Shown one piece after another: positions 24,962 through 35,841 of a stretch of 64,000 nucleotides of DNA (positions within the stretch are counted from its first letter, which is position 1; every line of letters starts with the position of its first letter). A program made the translations under genes and the position numbers. The notes under the pieces were generated by a model. That model was not told the origin of the DNA, did not search any database, and worked only from the letters and a program-made list of their open reading frames with translations. Source of the DNA: Chaetomium olivaceum (lineage: Eukaryota; Ascomycota; Sordariomycetes; Sordariales; Chaetomiaceae); the NCBI GenBank assembly GCA_039881045.1, contig JAYWVB010000022.1, positions 124,001-188,000 on the forward strand, given 5' to 3'.

Positions 24962-25009
24962 TGATCAGTGAGATCAGTTGCCAAGGACATACTGAGCACA
25001 CTGAGCACC
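24962..25009. repeat. 48-bp direct repeat, copy 2, inside the LTR
   Basis: Near-identical to 24874-24921. It lies just upstream of the LTR TATA-like box, in the position expected of an LTR enhancer-type duplication. Confidence 0.9.
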
Positions 25010-25228
25010 CAGGAATTAGATAGTATATAGTCACTCGTTCTGGAGAGCTCTGGGAGTTCTCCAGTTAGCAATCACAACTACAGTTCGCTACAAGCTCGAG
25101 AGCCTACTGTTGAGACAAGTCTTTGTTGTGCACCTTTTGGCTGCACCGAACCTAGTACCTTTGCAAGACACCTTCAATCAGACTGAACCCTAACAGGACG
25201 AGGTCCAGGAGAGGTTCGTCACAAGTAG

Positions 25229-25478
25229 GCTAAGAGAAATCTCGGTCACCTATTGTGGCATACCTTTCTCCCGTTGGTCTGTGGTAGCAAGCGTAATTCT
25301 TCTTCCTTTCTAAATTTGAAATGGGTTCTATTATAGATTCGTAAAAGCCTCGCTTTAGTAAGAGCTATTTATCATCATCATTCGTGCCGTGCCTTAGTAT
25401 AAAGCACTATCTACGTCACCACTACATGGGTAGCGGCCAGGTATATACATACATGCCTTGATTACAGACTCCAGCATC
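25229..25478. other. Intergenic region right of the solo LTR
   Basis: About 250 bp, AT-rich, with no supported gene. It is the 3' flank of the GPI-anchored protein gene on the minus strand. Confidence 0.4.
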
Positions 25479-26513
25479 TCAAGATTGAAGAAGCACCAAG
25501 AGCGCCCCTACCATGGCCATAACAAGGCCCCCGCTGGCTCGGTAGCTCGACGCCCCGTTCTCACCACCACTACCCTCAGGTGCCCCAAGCCGAAGGCAGG
25601 CGGTCTCCACCGTAACATCATCCACAGTATAGTTCAACGGCTGGCCATCAACAGATTCCAGCATCGGCCAACTCACAGAAATCGCAACCAGCCCCCTTTT
25701 CTTGTGCTCCTCCATACTGCGGAACCGATACTGCGGAACCGAATGTGTAAAGCTCGCGTTACCAGGTGGCAGCGGTGGGTTACTATACCCCCGGCTACGG
25801 AACTCCGCATAGTTCTGATACCCTATCAATAGGAAAGAAGGCATCGTCAGTCATTGTTCCGTACATACGCTAGGTACGGTGATCAATAAGATTGTACAGG
25901 GCAACATACCATATCTTATCAACGGCTCGTGCACATTCTCCAACGGGTTCTCGGCAATGAAGAGATCCTCCGGGCACGACATACTCCTGGTGTCCGCGTG
26001 ATCCCTGATATTCCCGTCGAGTATCACGTAGCCCATCCCCCAGTCCACGGTGTCACCGTTAAACGCCAGTTCCGCAAAGTAAGCCTTCAAGTTTCGGACG
26101 CACTCGCTGCCTAGCAGAGAAGTACACCCGCCCGCATCCCCGCCAATCGGGTTGGTGCTGTTGGTTTCTAGGGAAATCATGTAGAAGTTCCGGTCTTGTG
26201 AGAGGTCGTAGTTGAGGGTGCTGTTGTCGTAGGGGAGCCACCAGCCGACTCGAAGGACGGTGCCGTTGTAGACGGTGAGAGCGGTAGCCTGGTTCCACTT
26301 TCGGGCGGCTTGGATGTCTTCTTTGCTGAGCTCGGTGACGCCGTAGACAAAGGTTGGGGGCGTGGGGAAGAGGGGGCCGAAGGGGATGGTGGTGTTGACG
26401 GTTAATAGTGGTGCTTTGAGGCAGTTGGAGTCATAGGCGGATCTGGCGAAGTAGTCGCACTCCTCGGCGCTTGTAGCTGCGGTTAGGGCAGCGAGGAGGA
26501 GGAGGTTCTTCAT
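25479..26513 (-). CDS. GPI-anchored secreted protein of unknown function
   Basis: Exons are 26513-25910 and 25822-25479 (87-nt intron, phase 1); 315 aa. The N-terminus (MKNLLLLAALTAATSAEE) is a signal peptide. The C-terminus has a small-residue region (GGENGASSYRASGG) followed by a hydrophobic tail (LVMAMVGALLVLLQS) and no charged end, the pattern of a GPI attachment signal. Several N-glycosylation sequons are present (NTT, NGT, NST, NAS, NYT), with six cysteines in the first exon. I do not recognise the family. It likely sits on the plasma membrane or in the cell wall. It is divergent from the beta-galactosidase gene. Confidence 0.75.
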
Positions 26514-28148
26514 AATGGCGGGAGAGGCGGTGCGCCTGGGAGAGCTTCAGCGAGTCTCTTCTTGGACCTGAGGTGTTTGGACTTTACGTAGGTGAAGACA
26601 CGTCTAACTATACCTAAGATATGTTGGAAGGAAAGTCGCCTCGTGAAACCTCAATATTTATCAATGGACCGGGGAGAATCGAAACCCAATGCCTCCGAAG
26701 TCCTCTGCTCTGTTTTCTGGAGGCCTCATTTTTTGAAATCATATAATGTTGTTGATTGGCTCACCCACGACGCGAGATCCTTTCGAATGGAAGCCAAGAC
26801 TCACTCAGCCTCATGTAAGGGACATGTGCACTCAGCTCGGGACCGACAGATAATAAACACCGGTCAAAGACGGAATGTCTACCTAGTTTATCCAACTCTT
26901 CCTCCTTCGTAGCCCACAATGGTCATGGTACGTGGTTGGTACTCGACGGTGTGGTGACTGGACGCAACTGTGGGAGCGCAAGGGAGGGAGTCTTGGCAGC
27001 CCCCAAAATAACCCCTCTGCTCCTGTCCTGTAGTAATTATGGAGGCTACCACCGAGGCTGATGAAGTCATGATACTGGTTCCGCTTTCCTCAGGCGATGG
27101 TTGTCTGCCAAGTCGGGTACTACCATGCTTTGCGGCTGGCAAGCCTTGTAGACTGTACCTAGGTAGCTGGAACGTCGAGCGGTCTCTCAGGCTCGCTACG
27201 GAAGTAGAGATGTCTTGTATCTTAAAAGTTAGGAGGTCAAGGTTATGTCGAGTTCCCCTGTCATGGCTTTGGACTCTGGGCGACCCCCGAGTCAATACTC
27301 CTGCCAAGGATGATGGCGTGGCTGCTAGCAGTTAGTGGTCCAACATTTACACACTTCATATGTGGCTTTGATCTAAACAGAGGGAACGAATTGGCAGGTT
27401 AGGGCTCTTGACAGGCCTGGCCCTCATGTGCTTGTTGACTGCCCGCTTTGCTTGTAAAACCAAACTCGGTCCGATGGACGGGGTGCCAATAGTTTCAAGA
27501 GGCAAATGACAAACGATGTTCGATTCAGAGGCGAACGAACTAGGCCTCTGCTTCCAAGAATATAACTTTGATTTCTGCAGATAGGGGTGCAGACCATAGC
27601 GGGCTTAAGTCGTCTCAGACTAGGTACCGACCTAACTATACCATTCTTGTTCATTAATTATTAAGGTCGTTGGAATTGCAGGCGTCGTACGTAGTAGAAC
27701 AGACCTATACCACGAATGTAACCGATCCTTTAAATGTTACATATCGACCTCGAAAGACAACTAGTATAGTTCAAATTACCTTCTCTCCCTTTCTTTCCTC
27801 TTCGTATTGTCATGCTCTGCGCCATTCCACCCGCTCCAATAGTTGCGCTCTCCGGATGAGAAGCGCCAAGATGCGCTCCAATGGAAAAGGGGTGACCGTA
27901 CCGAGAACACACCGGGTCAAACACGAAATCATCCGGTTCGTGCGATATACGGGCCCGGCCCGGAGCATATCCGGATGAGGAAGGGACTGTAAATAAGTCC
28001 CACCGCTTACCTGCTCGTGAGTACTGACCTGCAATAGAAAAGATGTTCGTTCTGTTGGGGAGGGCATGGGTATTTATACCAGTCCCCTGGACGATCACAT
28101 CAGCAGTGCCCCTTGGCAACGAGAGGGACACCGCTCTACCACGCAAGG
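26514..28148. promoter_or_regulatory. Long divergent intergenic region before the beta-galactosidase gene
   Basis: About 1.6 kb between two secreted-protein genes that point away from each other. Open frames here are short and unconvincing. I see no repeat or RNA gene. Confidence 0.45.
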
Positions 28149-30149
28149 ATGTACGCCTCTTTTGTGTCGTTACTTGCTGGCGCGTGGTGGCTGGCAAGCA
28201 CAAGTAAGCCAAGTAAACCAACTTGCCCCATTTACTGGGCTTCTACAAGCATGAGTATCTGCTGACGACCCCCCTTGTAGACGCCTTCGCTGCTGCCGGC
28301 TCCTTCACCTGGGACCGCAACAACTTCTACCTCAATGACGCCAAGTACCAAATCATAGGTGGCCAGATCGACCCCCAGCGGGTGCCGCGCGAGTACTGGG
28401 GACAACGACTGCAGATGGCCAAGGCGATGGGCCTCAACACCATCTTCTCGTACCTCTACTGGCAGGACATCGAGCCGTACCCCGGCCAGTTTGACTTTAC
28501 CGGCATGAACGACGTGGCCGCCTGGCACCAAGCCATCCAGGATGCCGGACTCAAGGCCGTCCTCCGCCCGGGACCGTACGTATGCGCCGAGCGCGACTGG
28601 GGTGGCCTGCCCGGGTGGCTGAGCCAGATCCCCAACATGAAGATCCGCTCCAACAACGCGCCCTTCCTTAACGCTAGTGCTCACTACCTCTCCAAGGTCG
28701 GCGAGCAGCTGCGCGACTACTTAGTGACCAACGACGGGCCGATCCTGCTAGTGCAGGTCGAGAACGAATACGGCTACGTGGGCAACGACATGGCCTACAA
28801 GCGGGCCCTCTCAGACGCCCTCTTCGCCGCCTTCCCCAAGATCAAGCAGTACACCAACGACGGCGCCAGCGCGCTCAAGGCAGGCTACCTCCCCGGTGCA
28901 CTCTCCGTCGTAGACGGCTCCGGTCCCAAGAACAGCATCCCCGAGCGCGACAAGGCCATCACCGACCCCACCAGCCTCGGACCCCTAATGGACGGCGAGG
29001 TATGGATCACCTGGTTCGACACGTGGGGCCCCAAGAACGGGCACGCCGGCGCGGCCGACGCATCCGGCGACATCGACTGGATGCTCAGCCAGGGCTACCA
29101 CTTCAGCATCTTCATGTTCCACGGCGGCACCAGCTTCGGCTTCGGGTCTGGCTCGGGCGGCGGCAGCCCCAACCCCATCACCCCGTTCACCACCAGCTAC
29201 GACTACGGCGCGGTCCTCGACGAGACCGGCCGGACCGCCTACTCCTACGCCCGCATGCGCGCCGCCATCGCCAAACACCTGCCCTCTCCTCCGCCAGACG
29301 TCCCCTCCACCCCGCCACTGCAATCCATCCCCTCCTTCCCGCTAACCCCCCCGCCCCGCTCTTCACCCACCCCCTCCCCAACAACAACACCCCAAGCAAC
29401 CTCCCCCCGATTATCACAAAGGACACCCCTCTCCCCATGGAGTCCCTCAACCAAACCTCCGGCTTCACCCTCTACACCTACACCGCCACCAGCGCAACAT
29501 CCGGCGCCGTATCCGTCGGCACCCCGCGGGACCGGGTCATCGTGTATGTCAACGGCCTCCGGCAGGGTGTCATCGACGGGATCTACCGCCGCCCGGCCAC
29601 GGTGAATGTGAACCTAAAAAAGGGGGATGTGCTGTGGTTGCTGGTGGAGAATTTGGGGAGGGTGGATAACGGGTTTACGGACCAGCGGAAGGGGGTTGTG
29701 GGCGGGGAGGTTAGTGTTGGTGGGAGGGTGTTGGAAGGAGGGGGGGGGGGCATGTGAGTTTTAGGTTGGCGGAGGGGGAACTGCCTAAGGGGGGTGATGG
29801 GGATGGGGATGGGGATGGAGATGGGGGCAAGGTGGTGGTGGGGGAGGATGGGCCGCCGGTTTGGTATAGGGGCGTGTTTGGAAATGGGAAGGAGGGGATG
29901 GCGGCGGATACTTTCTTGGAGTTGCCGGGGGTGTGTGAAGGGGTGGTGTTTGTGAATGGGCATAATTTGGGGCGGTACTGGACGATTGGGCCGCAGCAGC
30001 AGCTGTTTGTGCCGGGGGCGTGGTTGAAGGAGACGAATGAGGTACTGGTGCTGGAGCTGGAGCCGACGCCGGGTGACCGTGTGGCGAGAGGGTTGGCGCA
30101 GCGGACGTGGGGGAATAACCCTGACCCGGATTGTAATGGGTGCTCCTGA
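28149..30149 (+). CDS. GH35 beta-galactosidase, secreted
   Basis: Exons are 28149-28203 and 28281-30149; about 641 aa. The first exon encodes a signal peptide (MYASFVSLLAGAWWLAS). The TIM-barrel carries the GH35 signature PILLVQVENEYG, with the acid/base Glu in NEYG, and GPLMDGEVWITWFD containing the nucleophile Glu. C-terminal beta domains include VNGLRQGVIDG and VFVNGHNLGRYWTIGPQQQLFVPG, typical of short-form GH35 enzymes. It should release terminal beta-galactosyl residues outside the cell. Two missing bases are inferred, at 29346-29352 (C7) and 29740-29750 (G11). A GD-repeat at 29797-29826 encodes a small acidic loop. Confidence 0.92.
29797..29828 (+). repeat. In-frame hexanucleotide (GGGGAT) repeat coding Gly-Asp
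   Basis: GGGGAT is repeated about five times with one variant unit, giving GDGDGDGDG inside the C-terminal part of the GH35 protein. Length variation here would keep the frame. Confidence 0.75.
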
Positions 30150-30383
30150 GGGTGGCTAGGGAGACTGGTGTGGCTGAGTATTCCTGTCGCGTGTTAAGCG
30201 TGGTGGTGGCTGGCACGAACAGAGGCGGTGCGAGTTGAGAAAAGAATGACTGTTATATACGCGAATATATATTCGACCTTATGGCATAGGACATGACAAA
30301 TTCCGAGTTAACCTTCCTAGTCCATGCCAATCCCGGGTCTATCCCAAAAACAAAACGCCCTAAATTCAAACCTTATTCTCCAA

Positions 30384-31510
30384 TCACTGCGCTACCAGAA
30401 CAGCCCTGTACTTCACTTTGCCCTGCTCCAACAGATCCAGCGCCTCCTTGATACCCTCCTCCGTCATGGGGAAGGTTTGGATGACGGGCCGGATGTTATG
30501 CACGGCGGCAAACTCCAGCATCTCACGGTGCACGCTCCTCGTCGCGACCAGCGACCCCTGGACGGCAATGCCCTGCAGGATCAGCGGCATGTAGGGAATA
30601 ACCAGGTTGCCGGCAGAGACGGAAAGCGGGTAGATGCGCGACTTGGGAGCCATCATGGGGAGGAGGGTGTCCCAGGCGGGCTGGGCGGCCGTGGTAACCA
30701 GCAGGCGCGAAAGGGCCCACGATTCACCAAGCACCTTGGCGCTGTCGTCGAGGTCCTTCATGGCGATAAACTTGTGGGCGCCCAGGGCCAGGGCCTGGTC
30801 ACGCTTGCTGTCGCTCCCGGAAAGCACGACGACGCGGCAGCCCATCTTGGCGGCGAACTGGATGGCCAAGTGACCGAGACCACCCACACCCATGATGCCG
30901 ACGACCTCGTTGGGCTTGACGTCGTAGAGGGCGGTGTAGACGGTGGCGCCGCCGCACTGCAGCGGGGCGGCCTCCTCGTCGGTGATGCCGTCGGGGATGG
31001 GGTGCAGAAAGGCCTCTCGCCAGATGGCGCCCGAGGCGAAGCTGCCCTGGTCGGGGTGGGCGCCGCCGTACATGGCGCGCTCGGCGCAGAAGACCTCTTC
31101 GCCGCGGATGCACTGGAGGCAGTGGCCGCAGCTGTCGGTCTCGTAGCCCCAGCCCACGCGGTCGCCCTTCTTGAGGTACTTGGTGTCGGGCCCGACGCTC
31201 TCGACGATGCCGACGCCCTCGTGGCCGAGGACCATGTCTGAAGTCAGCTGTTGATTGTTAGTAATGCAATAGGGATGGTGGATGGCGTAGTGTTGGGTTT
31301 AACTAACATAGTGTAGATCTAATAGAGGTTGTTAGTCGATATGGAATAAACACATAAGAAGCAAATAGGCGATCACATACCAGTTCCGCAAACACCAGAT
31401 GCTGTAACTCTCACGAGCACCTGATCGCCAACGAGTTGGTCTGGTTTCTCGGTGGTGGACTTTTTGGGGGCGCCATCCTTGCCACCCTTGAAGACGGTAA
31501 AGCTGGGCAT
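30384..31510 (-). CDS. Zinc-dependent medium-chain alcohol dehydrogenase, CAD/ADH type
   Basis: Exons are 31510-31381, an 11-nt microexon 31318-31308, and 31247-30384; 334 aa. The exons join to read GVCGTDLHYLTSDMVLGHEGVG: the catalytic zinc Cys and the GHE motif with the second ligand. The structural zinc cysteines are in CGHCLQCIRGEEVFC. The nucleotide-binding fold carries GVGGLGHLAIQFA and VVVLSGS, suggesting NADP(H) preference. The enzyme interconverts alcohols and aldehydes; the substrate cannot be read from the sequence. Without the microexon the Asp-Leu-His-Tyr segment is lost. It is divergent from a Zn2Cys6 regulator, with a TATAAAG at 31766-31772 on the minus strand. Confidence 0.88.
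31308..31318 (-). other. 11-nt microexon of the alcohol dehydrogenase gene
   Basis: It is flanked by a 62-nt intron (31319-31380, GTATGT...TTAG) and a 60-nt intron (31248-31307, GTTAGT...CAG). It supplies the end of Asp plus Leu-His-Tyr in the conserved GTDLHY segment and turns phase 1 into phase 0. Confidence 0.75.
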
Positions 31511-32216
31511 GATGGTGATGGGAATTTGTAATGTAGTGTATGTGATGAGATGAGAAACGGAGATGGAGGTAGTAGAGTAGTTGGAAGATTTCGTCAGATC
31601 TGACAGTGGCAAGTGTTTTGTCTTAATAAGTTGTGGAGATAGATGCTCGAGTCAAGACTCAATCGAGTGTTCGTAAGATGTATGGAATTGAACGTGATGG
31701 CTCTAATGAGATGAACTGTATGATATGATGAGATACATTGCTCAATTCTCTGGAGGTTGCCATCGCTTTATACTTTTTAGAATCCATGGTAAAAGCCGAA
31801 GTTGTCTCCACTGATCACAAATTCCATCATCCGGAGTAGTTTTGCTTGCCTCCAAAGTCTGGCTGTGATGCGTAATCGTCAAACAAGGTGGATTACCAGA
31901 AGGTGGATTATTTCACAAGTTTCGGGGAGCTCCCACGGCTCGGAGCACTCCGGGTCTGCTCCACCAAAAAAAGAATGGAGTGCCAAGACTGCCCTCGATC
32001 GGAGTTAACTTTGCCAAGCGGGATCTCTCAAGCTTTCGTTTCCGCCCCACCTGCTCCCAGGCTCCACCCTCCATCGATCCAAACACTCTCACACTGTCAC
32101 ACTGTGCAACCCTTCAATGCTCAAACCCTCAGCGCAGATCGGATCAATCACTAAACAGTATTGTCAGAACATACAGTACCTATGTCGGCCGCATTCAGTA
32201 ACAACACTCCAGAGCC
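31511..32216. promoter_or_regulatory. Divergent promoter between ADH and Zn2Cys6 regulator
   Basis: About 700 bp serving two outward genes. A TATAAAG box lies at 31766-31772 (minus strand), 256 bp upstream of the ADH start. It includes short CGG-containing stretches such as ATCCGGAG near 31830, which could be Zn2Cys6 sites; this is speculative. Confidence 0.4.
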
Positions 32217-34466
32217 ATGCGGCACATCTCAGTCATCGCAGCCGGCACCGCCAAACCGGTCCCCCCACGGCCTCGGGCGAAGCGCAGTCAAGTAGTCAGA
32301 GCCTGCGACTGGTGCCGGAAACATCGGGTCAAGTGCGATAACCATTACCCGTGCTCCAACTGCGCCAATAGAGGCGGCGAGTGCAGCAATGAGTCCATGA
32401 AGACCGCTTCACTGCCTCTGGCCCACCGCGAGATTGACCGTCTTCGTCAGAAGGTTCAGGAGTTGGAGCTGGAACTCCGCCAGGAACGAGGGCGTCGTGA
32501 TACCCCCGCCACCATGTCCCCTCCAGAGTCCAGTGTCACCTCTGACATGCAATATACTCGTTCCTTGTCGTTGCCGTTGTTGTCATCGTCATCGCGGACT
32601 AACAGCCCCTGGGGAGGCATCCGGATGAGCACGGCACGATCTCCACACAAGACATGGTACGGGCCCTCGTCGCTGTTCTACTTCATCGGCCGTATCAACA
32701 ACTTCCTGGACCGGACTCTCCAACAGACGCACTCGCCAGACCACATGCTGCTTGACTCATCTAGTAGACGTCTTCATGAACCGACCGCAGCCCCCGAGGA
32801 ACAGGAACCATCAAACCTTCCTCCAGTGGATGCCGTCGCAAAGGCAACCTACCTGAGCCCGACCCAAGAGGAATACTTCCTCGACCTGTACTGGCAGTCT
32901 TACCACACCTCACTATTTCCCGTGCTCAACGAGGCAGCCTTCAAGGAGCATTACCGGTCGCTATGGACAGCATCAGGAAACACGCGAAAGCCGTCGGCAC
33001 TCGTCGACATTGTAGTTGCCATGTGCATGCAGTACGGCATGTCCATGTTGCCCGCTGTAAAGCAGCAGGCCTCTGTGGATAACACCGACGCCGCCATCGC
33101 CGGCCGCTGGCACTACCGCCGTTCCCAGACTCTGCTGGCCCGCGAGCTGGAGAGTCCTACCGTGTCGACGCTGCAGTGCCATCTCCTATGTTGCATCTAC
33201 TTGTGCTGCGGATCATTCCAGAATATGGCAGATAGTGCCTGTGGTCTAGCCGTGCGCGCGGCTTATATGCTTGGTCTCCACTTGGACCCTCCACAGACCA
33301 TGCCGCAGCGGGAAAGGGAGATGCGGAAGCGTTTGTGGTGGGCCCTCTACGTCTTGGATAGCAAGATCGGCATGAAGCTTGGCCGTCCGTTCCTGCTCCC
33401 GCCCGTTTCCGATTCCACACCCTCTCTGCAGGGCGATGACCTCGAGGCAGCGCTGCAATCGGGATCCCACTTCGCCCCCTTGGGAGACAACGTCACTTGG
33501 CTCAGCTTCAGTCTCCAGCAATCGAAGCTGTTTCATGCAGCCCGGACAGTGCACACAGCCTTCTACGACCAGAGTCCCAACATCGACGACGGGCAGACTA
33601 TCTGGGATGACCAACGGGCACTGGCGAGACACGCCGAGTTCATCGGCCCCTACATGAAGGTCCTGGATGAATGGGTCGCTGGCGTACCCGTTGCGCTGAG
33701 GACAAAGCGGCAGAACGATGCCGCCTCGTTTTCCACCGACGGATCGCCTCTCGACATCGAACAATTCGCGCCTCTCTGGCTCCAACGGCAGCGTCTCGTC
33801 CTGGAGTTAATGTACCACCACCTCTCCGCAAATCTCTACCGCCCGTTCATCTCCTTCGGCCCTGCAACCCCCGCCGTCGTCGAGGAAGCTGCCGTACAGT
33901 GCGCCCTGCACGCGATGGCCGTGACCAAGATCACTCATCAAGTCCTCTCGACGACCACCCTCCTGGCCGGCTGGCACGAGGCTTTCCAGCTGCAATGGAA
34001 CGCCGCCCTGACGCTCGTGGGGTTTGTGCTCGCCCATTCCCGCACCGCCTCCAGCGCGACCGACGCCATCACAGCCGAGGCCAGACGAGCCATGGACCTG
34101 TCAGTCGCCGTCTTCGACATCTTTAGCGATAGCTTTGCCATCGCCACCAGCGCCGCCCGCATCATGCGCGACCTCGGCGACAAGGTCGACTTCCTCACCC
34201 AGCAGGCCAGGGAGAAGGCCGTCGAGCTGGGGAGTCAACCGATGTCGCCGCCAATGAATCTAGGGATGATGGGTACTGCTTTGCCCGTGCAGGACATGTC
34301 GGCCGCGGCAAAGACGTGGGACGGTGCGGTGGGCTTTGGCGATCTGAACGCTGCTTCTATGCAGGACGTCTTCAGCATGGCTTTTGCTGTCGATGAATGG
34401 AGCAATCTCGACTCGTTGTGGCCGGGTATGGACCAGGCATTCGTGCCTGAGCAGTATGTTTCTTGA
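32217..34466 (+). CDS. Zn(II)2Cys6 fungal transcription factor
   Basis: 749 aa, single exon. The zinc cluster is C30-x2-C33-x6-C40-x5-C46-x2-C49-x6-C56, preceded by a basic PRPRAKR stretch. A coiled coil (REIDRLRQKVQELELELRQER, ~70-90) follows as a dimerisation element. The middle has the fungal_trans-type region with SPTQEEYFLDLYWQSYHTSLFPVL and REREMRKRLWWALYVLDSKIGMKLGRP. It acts in the nucleus on CGG-type half sites. The start is uncertain: an upstream ATG at 32182 gives a natural Ser/Pro-rich leader (MSAAFSNNTPEP) if one C is missing near 32260-32265. It may regulate the divergent ADH or the nearby GH35 gene (inference). Confidence 0.9.
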   Translation: MRHISVIAAGTAKPVPPRPRAKRSQVVRACDWCRKHRVKCDNHYPCSNCANRGGECSNESMKTASLPLAHREIDRLRQKVQELELELRQERGRRDTPATMSPPESSVTSDMQYTRSLSLPLLSSSSRTNSPWGGIRMSTARSPHKTWYGPSSLFYFIGRINNFLDRTLQQTHSPDHMLLDSSSRRLHEPTAAPEEQEPSNLPPVDAVAKATYLSPTQEEYFLDLYWQSYHTSLFPVLNEAAFKEHYRSLWTASGNTRKPSALVDIVVAMCMQYGMSMLPAVKQQASVDNTDAAIAGRWHYRRSQTLLARELESPTVSTLQCHLLCCIYLCCGSFQNMADSACGLAVRAAYMLGLHLDPPQTMPQREREMRKRLWWALYVLDSKIGMKLGRPFLLPPVSDSTPSLQGDDLEAALQSGSHFAPLGDNVTWLSFSLQQSKLFHAARTVHTAFYDQSPNIDDGQTIWDDQRALARHAEFIGPYMKVLDEWVAGVPVALRTKRQNDAASFSTDGSPLDIEQFAPLWLQRQRLVLELMYHHLSANLYRPFISFGPATPAVVEEAAVQCALHAMAVTKITHQVLSTTTLLAGWHEAFQLQWNAALTLVGFVLAHSRTASSATDAITAEARRAMDLSVAVFDIFSDSFAIATSAARIMRDLGDKVDFLTQQAREKAVELGSQPMSPPMNLGMMGTALPVQDMSAAAKTWDGAVGFGDLNAASMQDVFSMAFAVDEWSNLDSLWPGMDQAFVPEQYVS

Positions 34467-35054
34467 TGGGCATCATACTCGGCGAGACTAAAGAATGACC
34501 CTGGAAGAAGGAACGAGAAGGTTGTCTCGAAGTCTGACGAAACCAAGATCCCAACACCCAGAAGAGCGGAGGGACCATGACCAATCGGAGGACTCCGTAA
34601 TCCTGGCAAAAGAGGAATCGGGAAAGTTTATCTGTCTTGGCCAACAGGAGTCGCTCCTGAGACCCATCGAGCCATCGCGTGGGGCACCCGGAGGAGCTCC
34701 GATTACAGAGCCAACCCCTGCATGATCTCGCATGGCAGTGGTACTCTGGGAAACTCCGAAAGGAACAACACCAAACTTACATGGCTTGCTGACATGCGAC
34801 ATGTCAACTGCGGTAGGGAGCCCGGAGTTGGTCCCGAGAAGGATGCGGTTGAACACCATGGCCATCGACTATATAGGTTGCCTTGATTCTCGAGAATAAA
34901 CACTATCACTCCATCACAACACAACAGTCAATCAGCACTATAACACCCACAACAATCTCAAACTCACAACACATCCACTCTCGACATTACTTCTCCATCA
35001 CCAACATAACCACTTCCACCCTTCTCCCACCAACAACTACCCAAAACCACAACA
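34467..35054. promoter_or_regulatory. Intergenic region and promoter of the Hsp31-like gene
   Basis: It contains a TATA-like CTATATAGG at 34869-34877 followed by a CA-rich leader (AACACAACAGTCAATC...) up to the ATG at 35055. No gene otherwise. Confidence 0.5.
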
Positions 35055-35841
35055 ATGTCTCCCGCTCGCCGCGCTCTCATCAGCATCACCTCGGCCCAGG
35101 CCAAGCTCTTCCAGGGCACCGAAACCACCGGCCTCTTCATCAGCGAAGCCCTGCACCCCTTCCGCGTCCTGACCGCCGCCGGCTTTGAGGTCGACCTGGC
35201 CTCGGAAACCGGTACCTACACACCGGACTGGCTCTCCCAGCAGCCCGACTTCCTCAACGGCGAGGACCTGGCCATCTGGAACGACACCAACAGCGACTTC
35301 CGCAAGAAGCTTGACAACATGCCCAAGGCCGCCGACCTCGACGGGTCGCAGTACGGTCTCTTTTATGCCTCGGCCGGCCACGCCGCTCTGATTGATTACC
35401 CGACCGCGACTGCCCTGCAGAAGATCGCCTCGCAGGTCTGGGCGAACGGTGGTGTGGTGGCCTCGGTCTGCCACGGGCCGGCCATCTTTGCGGGCGTGCT
35501 GGATCTGGTGACCGGTGAGCCGCTTATCAAGGGCAAGGCGATCACCGGGTTTACGACCGAGGCCGAGAACACCATGAGCATCATGGCGGATCTGAGGTCG
35601 TGGGGGAGTGTCATGGTCGAGGAGCTGCTGCCGAGCAGTTGGGAGCGGAGTGTAAGTCTTTCCTGCACATGATACTTGGTGATTCTTTGGTTCAGAATGC
35701 TAACTCCTCTTTTGTAGACAAGCGCTCCGCTGGTATCTGGGATGACTTCCATGTTGTCGATGGCCGCCTCGTCACTGGCAAAACCCGGCGAGTGCCACCT
35801 CGACTGCTCGCGCTGCGGTGGAGGTGTTTGAGACCCTCTAA
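35055..35841 (+). CDS. DJ-1/PfpI family Hsp31-like protein (glyoxalase III/chaperone)
   Basis: About 239-240 aa in two exons (35055 to ~35650 and 35718-35841). The Hsp31 triad is present: E31, C139 in ASVCHGPAI and H140, the same spacing as yeast Hsp31. These proteins convert methylglyoxal to D-lactate without glutathione and protect against stress in the cytosol. The second exon reads KRSAGIWDDFHVVDGRLVTG and, with one C restored near 35779, QNPASATSTARAAVEVFETL. Exon 1 ends either before GTAAGT at 35652, which then needs a second missing base, or before GTGTAA at 35650, which needs none. The active site is unaffected by either choice. Confidence 0.85.

Larger units (their letters stand above)
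24774..25228. mobile_element. Solo LTR of an LTR retrotransposon with 5-bp target duplication
   Basis: The element runs 24779-25223 (445 bp). It begins TGTCACG and ends CGTCACA, so it has TG...CA ends with a short imperfect inverted repeat. AGTAG flanks it on both sides (24774-24778 and 25224-25228). A TATA-like TAGTATATAG lies at 25021-25030, at a plausible position for the LTR promoter. No gag, pol or second LTR is present, so this is the usual product of recombination between two LTRs. Superfamily (Gypsy or Copia) cannot be decided from the LTR alone. Confidence 0.85.

Noticed and set aside
24779..28000. Full-length LTR retrotransposon starting at the LTR
   Set aside because: No gag or pol frames and no second LTR; identical 5-bp flanks directly at the single LTR show a solo LTR.
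22404..30149. Decayed pseudogenes (GH7-like, GH35)
   Set aside because: Long conserved frames, good splice sites and all other motifs are intact; one or two single-base fixes restore each. The GH7 catalytic changes lie in a clean frame and are not caused by the break.
22404..35841. Secondary-metabolite gene cluster
   Set aside because: No polyketide synthase, NRPS, terpene cyclase or similar core enzyme in the window.
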